Of a stretch of DNA of 64,000 nt, positions 12,032 through 20,176 are shown one piece after another (position 1 is the stretch's first letter; each line of letters opens with the position of its first letter). Source of the stretch: CAWDVR01 sp044869805 (GTDB lineage: Bacteria; Acidobacteriota; Thermoanaerobaculia; Multivoradales; SZUA-115); assembly GCA_044869805.1 (NCBI GenBank), contig JBIOXV010000105.1, positions 74,688-138,687 of the forward strand, written 5' to 3'. The position numbers and the translations under genes are program-made. A model generated the notes under the pieces. That model was not told the origin of the DNA and did not search any database. It worked only from the letters and a program-made list of their open reading frames with translations.

Positions 12032-13258
12032 ATGGCCGAAGGCGCTAGGTCCGCAGAGGAGTGCGCTCCCTGTGAGGGGTTGGCTTCGAGAGAAGCCGAC
12101 TGTCTGCGAGAGGCGCACTACCGAGTCGCAATCCGTCGTGGGCTGACCGCCGCACGTGATGCGCTCCCCGTCGAAGGGGATGCCGAGGTCGCGGAAGCGA
12201 TCTGCCGGCAGCTCCTTCAGCTCCCAACAGAGGAACAGGCGGCGTGGCTTGCGGCTCATCCACAGGCAGCCTCTCTCTCCACATGTCAGCGCCTTATCGA
12301 GCAGAGTGAGTCCCTTCGTGACACGGATACGGCTGCCATGCTCGCTGCAGCCCGCGCTGCCGTAGGCTGCGCCGAGGCCGTCCCGTTGACCGGTCCATTA
12401 GTGGCCTTGACCGCCGACATCCGGGCGGAGTCGTGGGCGTCGTTGGCCAACGCTCTAAAGGTTCGCGGTCTGCTGCGCGAAGCCGAGGACGCCTGGAGCA
12501 GCGCGCAGTTTCACCTTGTCTTCGGCAGCGGCGATCCGATGCTCAAGGCCAAGCTGCTGTGGCTAAAAGGGTCGCTGCGCATCGAGCAGCGTCGGCTCCG
12601 CCAAGCGATCCAATTGCTGGGAGAGGCGCGCCAGCTTTATCTCTCCATCGAGGACGGCCAGCAGGAAGCGAAGACTCTACTCACGCTGAGTCGTGCCTAC
12701 TGGTTGGCTGACCGGCTCGAAGAAGCTATCGCGTCGGTAGTCAGCGCGGCGGCGCGAGCCGATAGCGAGAAGGATCCGCTTCTCAAACTGTATGCCTTTC
12801 ACAACCTTGCCGTATACCTTGAGGAGGCGGGACATCCGCAGGTAGCCTTGGCCGTTCTCGAGCGCGCCGAAACCCTCTACGAGGAACACGGCGGACCGAT
12901 CGCCAAACTGCGCAAGCGCTGGGTCGAAGGACGCCTACTGGGTCGGCTGGGCCGAACGACCACCGCGGTTTCACTCCTCGACCCAGTCCGCCGCCGCTTC
13001 GCCGAGCTGGGTATGGCCTTCGACGCTGCTCTCGCCGCGCTCGACCTCGCCACCTTCTATGCTCAGCTCGGCAAGCTGCACGAGGTTGAGAGGCTCGCGA
13101 CCGAGATGTACCCGGTCTTCGTATCCCGTGACATCCCGCGCGAGGCCACCGCCGCCTTGCTCCTCTTCGCCGAAGCCGCCCGCGCCCACACCGCCACCGT
13201 CGCCTCGATCACCGAGGTGGCGGAGCGCCTGAAGAAGATCCAGAGTAGGAAGGGCTGA
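12032..13258 (+). CDS. TPR-repeat protein, paralogue of the HTH-TPR regulator
   Basis: 408 residues, all-helical, no signal peptide and no membrane span. From about residue 70 it aligns end to end with the TPR region of the regulator at 21433: CQRLIEQSESLRDTDTAAML, IRAESWASL.NALKVRGLLREAE, LKAKLLWLKGSLRIEQRRLRQAI. The final 80 residues are almost identical. It lacks the two HTH domains; residues 1-65 are unrelated. It therefore looks like a receptor or scaffold half without DNA-binding parts. ATG 12032 directly follows the hairpin region. Downstream is a decayed HTH gene on the opposite strand, matching the arrangement at the intact locus, so this is a duplicated segment. Function unknown; peptide binding is a guess based on TPR folds. 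Confidence 0.8.
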   Translation: MAEGARSAEECAPCEGLASREADCLREAHYRVAIRRGLTAARDALPVEGDAEVAEAICRQLLQLPTEEQAAWLAAHPQAASLSTCQRLIEQSESLRDTDTAAMLAAARAAVGCAEAVPLTGPLVALTADIRAESWASLANALKVRGLLREAEDAWSSAQFHLVFGSGDPMLKAKLLWLKGSLRIEQRRLRQAIQLLGEARQLYLSIEDGQQEAKTLLTLSRAYWLADRLEEAIASVVSAAARADSEKDPLLKLYAFHNLAVYLEEAGHPQVALAVLERAETLYEEHGGPIAKLRKRWVEGRLLGRLGRTTTAVSLLDPVRRRFAELGMAFDAALAALDLATFYAQLGKLHEVERLATEMYPVFVSRDIPREATAALLLFAEAARAHTATVASITEVAERLKKIQSRKG

Positions 13259-13280
13259 GCGGCCCTGGAGCGGCTTCCGC

Positions 13281-13378
13281 GGCACGCCCGTGTAGAGCTC
13301 GACGCAAAACGCCGGGGCGTGATCTCAAGGTCGCCGAGCCGCCAGCTGATGTCGCTTTGCAGTAGGCCCGCGGGCCGG
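13281..13378 (-). pseudogene. Remnant of a double-HTH regulator gene
   Basis: Read on the minus strand this stretch gives AGLLQSDISWRLG followed directly by DLEITPRRF, then in a shifted frame ELYTGVPRK. The intact gene at 23228-24160 has AGLLQRDISRRLG, 26 further residues, then ELEITPAAFYGELYAGVPQ. The remnant thus has a 78-base internal deletion, explained by slippage between CTGGGCGAG repeats at both edges in the intact copy, plus a one-base frameshift. The first HTH and the linker are absent. It sits directly after the TPR gene, as the intact copy does after its TPR gene. Confidence 0.8.
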
Positions 13379-13394
13379 GGCCCCAGTACACCGT

Positions 13395-13826
13395 TTAGCG
13401 CAGTTGAGGCGCGCCTATTCCTACACTAACCTCGACTCCCTGAGTAAGCGGTTCATAATGCCGCTTCTCAAGCGCGGCGCAGAGTCGCTTCTCATCCGCC
13501 GACGTAATCAGGAGGGCATTCTCACCCATGGGGCCCGACCTCTCCAGCCTGCAGTTGCTGACACGGCCGGTAGTGCCTACCTCGAAGTGCACCTCCAAGG
13601 GCTTGAGGCGCGCCTTCTTCTGCAGCTCTTCGATAATGGGCTTCACCGGCACAGTCTCCGACCGGAGCTTCAGGACCACTGGATTACCTCCCCGAGAGGC
13701 CGCCGGCGTGAGCGTCTCATTCTCAGCTTGGCTCGATTCTCCGCTCTGGCGTGGCTCGACGCCTGTGCAGCCGAGCCAGCACAGCGCACAGGTCGCGATG
13801 AAACTCGGTGAGATGCTAGTTCTCAT
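13395..13826 (-). CDS. Small exported lipoprotein, TonB-C-like; candidate immunity protein
   Basis: 143 residues. An N-terminal signal (MRTSISPSFIATCALCWLGC) ends at a probable lipidated Cys; the lipobox WLGC is not canonical at -3. After a polar linker there is a compact domain, about 65-140, with VHFEVGTTGRVSNCRLERSG and a later YEPLTQG strand, which resembles the TonB C-terminal fold found in many lipoproteins. The ATG lies 10 bases after the stop of the displaced Rhs tip with an HExxH motif, so it is in the immunity-gene position. Periplasmic placement would suit neutralising a metallopeptidase there. Family and role are inferred; an unrelated lipoprotein is possible. Confidence 0.65.
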   Translation of the reverse strand: MRTSISPSFIATCALCWLGCTGVEPRQSGESSQAENETLTPAASRGGNPVVLKLRSETVPVKPIIEELQKKARLKPLEVHFEVGTTGRVSNCRLERSGPMGENALLITSADEKRLCAALEKRHYEPLTQGVEVSVGIGAPQLR

Positions 13827-13836
13827 GGGCCTAGAG

Positions 13837-14913
13837 TCAGTAGGTAACGCCGCTCGGAGATAAGTCGAGCTGGCCAGTGCTGTTCGCTCTCAGAAGACAT
13901 TTGTACTGCTCCGTGTACGCTGGGATTTCCACATCTGCTTCTGATAGCGCGCTGTACACCGGTGCCGTGAGGCTGGTGCACATCCGCCTGTGTACTCGTT
14001 CGTGGGCTCCAGTGCAAAGGCCCGCACATGGCCCCGGTTGCCATGCCGGGATGACTCGGTCCGTGAAACTCTGCGTTCCCAAGGATCGACCAGTCTCAGC
14101 ATCTCGCATGCCGATGCAATAGGTCGCGGCCACGGGTTGATTCGAGGCACCGGGGCTGGGATCGGCGGCCGTACCGGTAGTGCGCAGCAGATGGAGCCGC
14201 CGAAGGACGTTCCTAATCTCGCGACGCAAGCTCTCGCAGTCTTCACACTCGACGACCCAGAGCCCCAAGGGATCCGAGAGTCGCAGTGGTGCGCTGTCCG
14301 CGTAGAGGTAGATCGCCTCCGTGGGGTGGACCCACGCCACGGGGTCCGTCCTCGTATACCTCCCCGTCCCCCGGTCGTACCAGCGGTGCACGTTGTAGTA
14401 CACCTCCGCTCCCAGGCTGCTCTCTTCCCACGCCTCGTCGAACCACTGCCCCGGGAATCTGAGAAACACCCCGGACTCCTGCGCCGAGGGGATGGTGAAG
14501 TCCCTGCCAAAGGGCTCGAAGCCGCCGGACCAGAGCAGCGCTCCCGTGGTGCTCGTGGCGGCGATCGGGGTCCCGAGGTGATCGGTCGTCACCCAGCGCC
14601 AGGTTTCGGTGGTGCCCGTGAGATCGCGCAGCGCCACCGGCCGGCCGCCGAAGTAGAAGACGTGGCGGGCGGTAGGAACGGCGTCCCGCTCCAGGGTATA
14701 GAGCATGCCTTCCGAGCTGTAGGTCGCGGTGACGGTCGAGGTCAGGAAATCCGGAGGGCAACCGGGGTCCGGGATGCCCACGAAGCTCGACCACTCGCAC
14801 ACGTCGCTGCTCTCGAAGCCATCGGCGTTCCCAGCCCGCCTTTCGCCGGGAGCAGAAGGCTCAGCGCCGGTAGAATCTCGCCTTGGGCGCTCGTCTGGAA
14901 GTACCCAGGGCAC
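13837..14913 (-). CDS. Displaced Rhs core fragment with HExxH toxin tip
   Basis: About 358 residues if it begins at GTG 14913; no start is well supported and the piece may be untranslated. From 14829 it repeats the end of the full-length Rhs core (DGFES.DVCEWSSFVGIPDP through VHRWY..GTGRY), then DPLGL and a different 140-residue tip. The tip has Cys pairs, HERVH (304-308) preceded by CTGA, and EIPAYTEQ (329-336) whose Glu could be the third zinc ligand. This is the layout of HExxH metallopeptidase toxin tips. It lies after the immunity-like gene of the intact rhs and before a lipoprotein gene. Such orphan tips are known at rhs loci as spare cassettes exchanged by recombination in the shared core. 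Confidence 0.72.
   Translation of the reverse strand: MPWVLPDERPRRDSTGAEPSAPGERRAGNADGFESSDVCEWSSFVGIPDPGCPPDFLTSTVTATYSSEGMLYTLERDAVPTARHVFYFGGRPVALRDLTGTTETWRWVTTDHLGTPIAATSTTGALLWSGGFEPFGRDFTIPSAQESGVFLRFPGQWFDEAWEESSLGAEVYYNVHRWYDRGTGRYTRTDPVAWVHPTEAIYLYADSAPLRLSDPLGLWVVECEDCESLRREIRNVLRRLHLLRTTGTAADPSPGASNQPVAATYCIGMRDAETGRSLGTQSFTDRVIPAWQPGPCAGLCTGAHERVHRRMCTSLTAPVYSALSEADVEIPAYTEQYKCLLRANSTGQLDLSPSGVTY
14350..14829 (-). repeat. Direct repeat of rhs core, copy in displaced tip
   Basis: About 480 bases closely matching 15680-16156 in the full-length rhs, including a run of some 50 identical bases around the conserved VTTDHLGTPI codons. It gives the homology needed for tip exchange. Similarity fades just after the GTGRY codons, where the two tips begin to differ. 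Confidence 0.85.
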
Positions 14914-14924
14914 AGCACGCTCAG

Positions 14925-15176
14925 CTAGGCCGGCCTCCGCGTCTTGCGTAGGAGGACCGCCAGAACAATCGCCAGGACCAGGAAGGCAAGACTTCCCGAG
15001 CCCCACGCGTAGTAGTTGAATGTCGCGCGATCCAGAGGGTAGTTGGGGGTACCGCTCAACCACGCGGCCTGAAGGCTTCCGGTCAGGCAGAACAGAAAAC
15101 CCATGATCGCCGCCGCCTCACCTGCCCAGAGGAGCAGGAGTCGGTGGCGACTTGGCGTCTGACCATCTCGTCTCAC
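14925..15176 (-). CDS. Two-TM small protein, candidate Rhs immunity protein
   Basis: 83 residues from GTG 15176, whose G is the last base of the rhs TAG stop, so translation is coupled. Two hydrophobic spans are visible: about residues 12-38 (LLLLWAGEAAAIMGFLFCL) and 55-77 (YYAWGSGSLAFLVLAIVLAVLL), with a short polar loop YPLDRATFNY and a basic tail RKTRRPA. A small inner-membrane protein directly after a polymorphic toxin gene is the typical immunity position. No family recognised, and the assignment rests on position, size and coupling. A longer frame exists upstream but overlaps the rhs coding region. Confidence 0.65.
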   Translation of the reverse strand: MRRDGQTPSRHRLLLLWAGEAAAIMGFLFCLTGSLQAAWLSGTPNYPLDRATFNYYAWGSGSLAFLVLAIVLAVLLRKTRRPA

Positions 15177-18100
15177 TAGAGTGGACTCTGCCGGTAGCCA
15201 GGCGTAGCCGGGTTGAACGGTCTGTCCGTCCGGCACCTTTCGATTACAAGGTCGACGAAGGACCAGCAATCATTGACGGCCGGAATCCATCGACCTGTGC
15301 TCCGACCAGGTCGAATCTGCTCGTTGACACAGTCCTCGTCGATGTACTGCATCTCGCGGCACGTGACCTTCGGCCCGGTTTCGGTGCTGTGGTCTACGAC
15401 CTCAGTGCGAATCCCGGGGCAGTCACACCTGCCGTGGCCGGGGATTTCTCCGCCAGCTCTCCCCATTCCTCCCGACATCGTGTCCGTCTTCAGCCACTTG
15501 TGCGGGAGCCGGAGTGCGCCAAGGACCGGAAGATCAGCCGGTCGCCGGCAGAGCTCCACCTTCAAGCCGAGCGGGTCGAGGCGACCGATCGGGTCGTTGT
15601 CGGCATAGGCGAAGAGGCGATTTGGAGACAGTCCCGAGAACTTGAACCGCCTGAATGCGTCGAGCCCCAGCGGATCCACCCTCGCGTACCTCCCCGTCCC
15701 GTGCTCGTACCAGCGATGGACGTTGTAGTACACCTCCGCCCCCAGGCTCGCTTCCTCCCACGCCTCGTCCAACCACTGCCCGGGCAGGCGCAGGAACACG
15801 CCCGAGCCCTGCGCCGAGGGGGTGGTGAAGTCCCGCCCGAAGGACTCGAAGCCCCCGGACCACTGGAGCGCACCGGTGGTGCCGGTGGTGGCGATTGGAG
15901 TGCCGAGGTGATCGGTCGTCACCCAGCGCCAGGTTTCGGTGGTGCCCGTGAGATCGCGGAGCGCCACCGGCCGGCCGCCGAAGTAGAAGACGTGGCGGGC
16001 GGTGGGCGCCGCGTCCCGCTCCAGGGCATAGAGAATGCCCGCCGAGCTGTAGGTCGCAGTCACGGTCGAGGTGAGGAAATCCGGCGGGCAGCCGGGGTCC
16101 GGGATGCCCACGAAGCTCGACCACTCGCACACGTCCCCGCCCTCGAAGCCGTCGGCGAAGATCGGTGTCCCGGGCGTGCCGCGGGGCTCGAAGAGGCCTG
16201 CGCTGGCTCCGACTGGCGCCGAAGCGCTCCCAGCCTCGGCATCCGGGTTGGGGATCGTCTCAGTGGCCAATCGCAGGAAGCCGCGGCCGTCGTAGGCCAG
16301 CTCGGTGGAGGTCTCGGCTGCGGGCCGGTTGAGCAGGGCGAGCTGACCCGCGGCGTCGTTGCCGAAGGCGACCGTGTTGCCGCCGCTTACCACCTCTTCC
16401 ACATGCCCGGCCGGCGTGTACTGGTAGCTGCGCGTGCCGCTGGCACCTAGCGCCACCTGCGAGAGCCGAGCGGTGTTGCCGCCTCCAGCGTTCGGGGTAT
16501 AGGCGTAGACATCCGTCGTCGAGTCGCGCGTCTCCGTGAGCCGGTTGCCGATCCGATCGTAGCTCCAGGCCAGTGAGCCCCACGGCCCCGTGCCGCCGGT
16601 CAGAAAGTACTGCACGTCCTGGTAAGTGAAGCTGCGGCTCGCGGAGGGCGTCAGCACGTCGGCGACCGCGAGGACGTTGCCCTCCTTGTCCGTCGTGTAA
16701 TCCCAATCGAGACGCGGCGAGCCGCCGGCGAGAAGGACTCCGCTCGGCCGGTAGGCGAAGTCGAAGCTCCGCGTCTCGGTCTGACCGTTGGCGAGCGTCA
16801 AGCTGGCGAGTGGGCCGAAGGGCTTGTAGGTTGCTCCCGTGACCAGGTTGCGGTTGGAAAAGCCCGGCCGCTGTGCCGAGAGGGTTCTCGGCCGGTCCGC
16901 GAAGTCGTAGGCGTAGGTCGCGGTCACAAAGCCAGGATACACCACGGTCAGCGGGTTGCCGTTGGGGTCGTAGGTGCGGGTGAGCGCTCCATCCTGGAGC
17001 ACTCTGCCGAAGCGATCGTAGGTGTAGTCGACGTCGGCGGGTTCGCGGGAGATCCTCGTCAGCCGGCCCTGCGAGAAGGCGACCAGCGGATCGTCGTAGG
17101 TGTAGGTGGTGTCGAGGTCGTCCTCGGGGTAGTCGACGAAGGTCAAGCGGTCGAAAGCGTCGAGGGCGCGCAGGACGGTCACCCCCCGGGCGTCGGTCGT
17201 GCTCGCGAGCTCGCCGTGGTCGTTGTAGCCGTGGCTGGTGGTGCCGGAGACCGGCGAAACCTCCGAGGTCATGCGGTCGCGATCACTGTAGACGTAGGCC
17301 GTAGTGCTGCCCTCACCGTCGGTGACGCTCGTCAAGTGATCCTGCACGTCGTAGCCGTAGCTCGTCATCATTGAGCCGCCGCCCGCCCCACCCCAGGGCT
17401 CGATGATCGAGGTCTGGCGGTTCAAGGCGTCGTAGGCGAAGACCCGCGTCGCCGGGTTGGTCTGGCCCGCCGAGGGGTGGTTGGCGTCCCAGGTGCGCTC
17501 GAGCCTTCCGTTGCAGTCGTAGGCGTGCTCGGTGACGGCCTCCTCGGGCCGGCCTGGGGCCATCACCACCTTGTCGAGCAGGCAGCGCGAGGAGTAGACG
17601 AACGAAGTCTCCGCCTCCGTGGCCCAGGTACTGGTGCCGAGCGAGCGCTCGCGCTTCTCGTTCACCCGGTTGCCGGCCGCATCGTAGGAGAAGACCAGGC
17701 GCTCGCGGGGCTGCGAGCTCGACAGGCAGCTCGTCGCGCTCGGGATCGAGACCGGGGTGCCGCGCCGCTCTTCGATCAGCCTGCCGGCGGGGTCGTAGAG
17801 GTACTGGATGGCGTTGCCTCGCGGCAGCACCGTGCAGAAGAGGTCGCCGAAGACGTTGTAGAAGTGCTCGGTCACCAGATCGTCGGCGGGCAGGTCTCCG
17901 AGACGCCGGATCTCGATCGGGCGGTTCATCGCGTCGTAGGTCGTGACCTCCACTTCGGGTGAAGGGTGGTTCTCCCGGCTGAGGCTCGAAACCTGGTTGA
18001 AGGCGGTGTAGGAGTAGGTCGTAGTGCCGACCAGCGGCTCGGTGCGGGTGAGCGGCAGGAGGTCGCCGCGCGTGGCGTCATAGGTGAAGCTCGTCACGTC

Positions 18101-20158
18101 CGCGGTGCCGTGGCCGGGCGGGTCGATCGTGAGCGGTTGGCCCGCGGCGTTGTAGGTCGTCATGGTCGAGAGCACGAAGCTCACACCGGGGTAGGTGGCC
18201 TCGGCTCCGCTCTCGGTGCGGGTCAAGAGGTTCCCGGTGGCGGCGTCGTAGGTGTTGGTGGTCTCGCGGAAGCCCACGCCCGAGGTCGAGGGCTGCTCGA
18301 TGCTCGCAGGAAAGGCCGGGAAGTCTGGATCGTAGGCGAAGCTCGTGGTGCGAGCGAGCGCCGGCACGCCCGCGGCCTCGGTGCGCGAGATCACCTGGCC
18401 GTGTGCGTCGTAGGTGAATTCCGTGCGGTGGCCCTCGCCGTCGATCTCGGCCGCCACCCGCAGCGGGTGCGCCAGGTCGTAGATCAGCTCGGTGTTGGGG
18501 CCGAGCGAGCAGGCCGGGCAGTCGCCGGAGAGGGAGAGCACCTTGGGCTTAGAGCTCACCGTGTCGCGCCCCAGCGTGTAGACCGCTACCTGCCCCAGGG
18601 GATCGGTGACCGTGGTCTCGGTGGGCAGCGTCGGGTCGTCGTAGGCGAAGCTCCACACCTCGACCGCGTTCGGCCCGGTGGCGGAGGCATCGCCGCTCCA
18701 GGCGCGGGTGACGTTGCCAAAGTCGTCGTACTCCCAGGCGTGCAGCACCCGGCGCGTGTCGGTCGTCGAGACCAGCTCCATCCGGGTGAGGTAGCCCGAG
18801 TGCCGGCTGTCGGTGTAGAAGAAGTCGATCTTGCGCCCGTCGGGGCGGGCAACGCGGGTCAGATCCTGGCCGGACCAGGTGTAGGCCCAGACCCGCGTCT
18901 CGGTGCCTCCGACGCCTACCTCGGTGATCGACTTGAGCTTGCCGGTGCCCGTGACGGGAGCGTCGTCGTAGGCAAACGTCTCGCTGCGGCCGTCCGGGAA
19001 CGACACCGAGGCCAGCCGACCGGCGATGTAGCTCGCGGTCTTGGCGTTGCCGTTGCGGTCGGAGGTAGAGAGCCACAGCCCGGCAGCGTCGAATTCGTCG
19101 ACCGTGCCGTCAAGGCCGCTCAATTTCCACCCGGCTCCCGTGTCGGTGAGCTTGCGATACTCGTCCGACGGCGCCACCCGCTCGTAGGCGCCGTCCGCGT
19201 CCTCGTCCCGGAACTCGCGATAGGTGGCGAAGCGGGTCAAGAGAAAGACGTGCGAGGCGTCCGGCGCAACGACGACCCTCTCGGAGTAGTCGTGCATGAA
19301 ATAGCGGCCCAGCTCCTGCTTCACCCGATCACTGCCAGGTGCTCCCAGGGCGCCCACTCCGCCGGCGGCGTAGCGCAGGCGCGCGCCGGGGCCGAGCGAG
19401 GGGTCGCCGCCGCTGCCGACCGAGGGCCCGCCGCCGCCCGCGCTCGTGCCGTGCCGCGGGCAGCGGCGGCAGCTCTCGCCCCCCTCGGTGCAGGCGTCCA
19501 TCCGCGGCTGCCTGCAACCCAAGGCCTCGGCCAGGACCGGCGGAAGTGCCTGGAGGCTCGGAATGTCCAGGCGCTTGGGGCAGGCCGCATCGCTCTGGCA
19601 GGTGAAGATGCTCACCGCGTAGGTGCCGGCGACCGGACCGGACGGCTCAGCGCAGGTCAGGCCGGGGATCACCAGGATCGTCTCCGCGAAGTCCACGTCG
19701 AGCGAGCCGTCGAGCCCGATCACGCCGCAGTTGGCGATCTGGTCGCAGTCCACGTCGATCTCAGGGTTGCAGCTCGCCGGGGGCGTGCCGCCTTCGAACC
19801 AGTACACCAGCACGTTTCCCGCCACACCGAACTGCTCGTTGCCCGGGTTCTCGAAGGGAACCCGGACCTCGACGTCGCAGCCTTCCACGACAGGATCGCA
19901 GGCCGGGTCGCTCTTCTGCGCGTAGGGTCCCAGGTCCAGGCTCTTGTAGCAGCGCTGGCCGAAGCAGTTGGCGTTGGCCGGGCTCGAGCCGGGGAGGTCT
20001 TCGACGAAGATCACGTCGGGAAACGTGCCGATGGTCGGGCACTGGCGCGGTTGGGCGCCAGCGCGAGTGGCGAAGAAGAGCAGGAGAACCGCGGCCGCGA
20101 GGGCGGCCAGGACCGAAGCGAGCTGGGGAGCGGGGCTGCTGAAGACTCTTGGACGCAT
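15176..20158 (-). CDS. Secreted Rhs/YD-repeat polymorphic toxin with His...NDC tip
   Basis: 1660 residues with a signal peptide (hydrophobic core LAALAAAVLLLFFATRAGA) and AAGGAG six bases before the ATG. Residues 40-230 form a Cys-rich domain of unknown family. Then come Rhs/YD repeats (LGRYFMHDYSERVV, many Y-D-x-x-G-x strands) to the core closing segment ending DPLGL near 1532. A DGFEGG motif with CEWSSFVGIPDP interrupts the core around 1390. The variable tip (1533-1660) has HKWLKTDT (His1553) and later NDCWSFVDLVIERC (Asn1629, Cys1631). His before an Asn-x-Cys motif fits a circularly permuted papain/NlpC-like hydrolase, which is my inference. Preceded by two operon genes and followed by a coupled two-TM gene. 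Confidence 0.9.
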   Translation of the reverse strand: MRPRVFSSPAPQLASVLAALAAAVLLLFFATRAGAQPRQCPTIGTFPDVIFVEDLPGSSPANANCFGQRCYKSLDLGPYAQKSDPACDPVVEGCDVEVRVPFENPGNEQFGVAGNVLVYWFEGGTPPASCNPEIDVDCDQIANCGVIGLDGSLDVDFAETILVIPGLTCAEPSGPVAGTYAVSIFTCQSDAACPKRLDIPSLQALPPVLAEALGCRQPRMDACTEGGESCRRCPRHGTSAGGGGPSVGSGGDPSLGPGARLRYAAGGVGALGAPGSDRVKQELGRYFMHDYSERVVVAPDASHVFLLTRFATYREFRDEDADGAYERVAPSDEYRKLTDTGAGWKLSGLDGTVDEFDAAGLWLSTSDRNGNAKTASYIAGRLASVSFPDGRSETFAYDDAPVTGTGKLKSITEVGVGGTETRVWAYTWSGQDLTRVARPDGRKIDFFYTDSRHSGYLTRMELVSTTDTRRVLHAWEYDDFGNVTRAWSGDASATGPNAVEVWSFAYDDPTLPTETTVTDPLGQVAVYTLGRDTVSSKPKVLSLSGDCPACSLGPNTELIYDLAHPLRVAAEIDGEGHRTEFTYDAHGQVISRTEAAGVPALARTTSFAYDPDFPAFPASIEQPSTSGVGFRETTNTYDAATGNLLTRTESGAEATYPGVSFVLSTMTTYNAAGQPLTIDPPGHGTADVTSFTYDATRGDLLPLTRTEPLVGTTTYSYTAFNQVSSLSRENHPSPEVEVTTYDAMNRPIEIRRLGDLPADDLVTEHFYNVFGDLFCTVLPRGNAIQYLYDPAGRLIEERRGTPVSIPSATSCLSSSQPRERLVFSYDAAGNRVNEKRERSLGTSTWATEAETSFVYSSRCLLDKVVMAPGRPEEAVTEHAYDCNGRLERTWDANHPSAGQTNPATRVFAYDALNRQTSIIEPWGGAGGGSMMTSYGYDVQDHLTSVTDGEGSTTAYVYSDRDRMTSEVSPVSGTTSHGYNDHGELASTTDARGVTVLRALDAFDRLTFVDYPEDDLDTTYTYDDPLVAFSQGRLTRISREPADVDYTYDRFGRVLQDGALTRTYDPNGNPLTVVYPGFVTATYAYDFADRPRTLSAQRPGFSNRNLVTGATYKPFGPLASLTLANGQTETRSFDFAYRPSGVLLAGGSPRLDWDYTTDKEGNVLAVADVLTPSASRSFTYQDVQYFLTGGTGPWGSLAWSYDRIGNRLTETRDSTTDVYAYTPNAGGGNTARLSQVALGASGTRSYQYTPAGHVEEVVSGGNTVAFGNDAAGQLALLNRPAAETSTELAYDGRGFLRLATETIPNPDAEAGSASAPVGASAGLFEPRGTPGTPIFADGFEGGDVCEWSSFVGIPDPGCPPDFLTSTVTATYSSAGILYALERDAAPTARHVFYFGGRPVALRDLTGTTETWRWVTTDHLGTPIATTGTTGALQWSGGFESFGRDFTTPSAQGSGVFLRLPGQWLDEAWEEASLGAEVYYNVHRWYEHGTGRYARVDPLGLDAFRRFKFSGLSPNRLFAYADNDPIGRLDPLGLKVELCRRPADLPVLGALRLPHKWLKTDTMSGGMGRAGGEIPGHGRCDCPGIRTEVVDHSTETGPKVTCREMQYIDEDCVNEQIRPGRSTGRWIPAVNDCWSFVDLVIERCRTDRPFNPATPGYRQSPL
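15680..16156 (-). repeat. Direct repeat of rhs core, copy in full-length gene
   Basis: Partner of 14350-14829. Same orientation, about 1.3 kb apart, spanning the core closure segment and the CEWSSFVGIPDP insert. Recombination between the two would delete the first tip and the two-TM gene and join the HExxH tip to the full-length protein. Confidence 0.85.
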
Positions 20159-20176
20159 GACGACTCCTTTCCGGCC

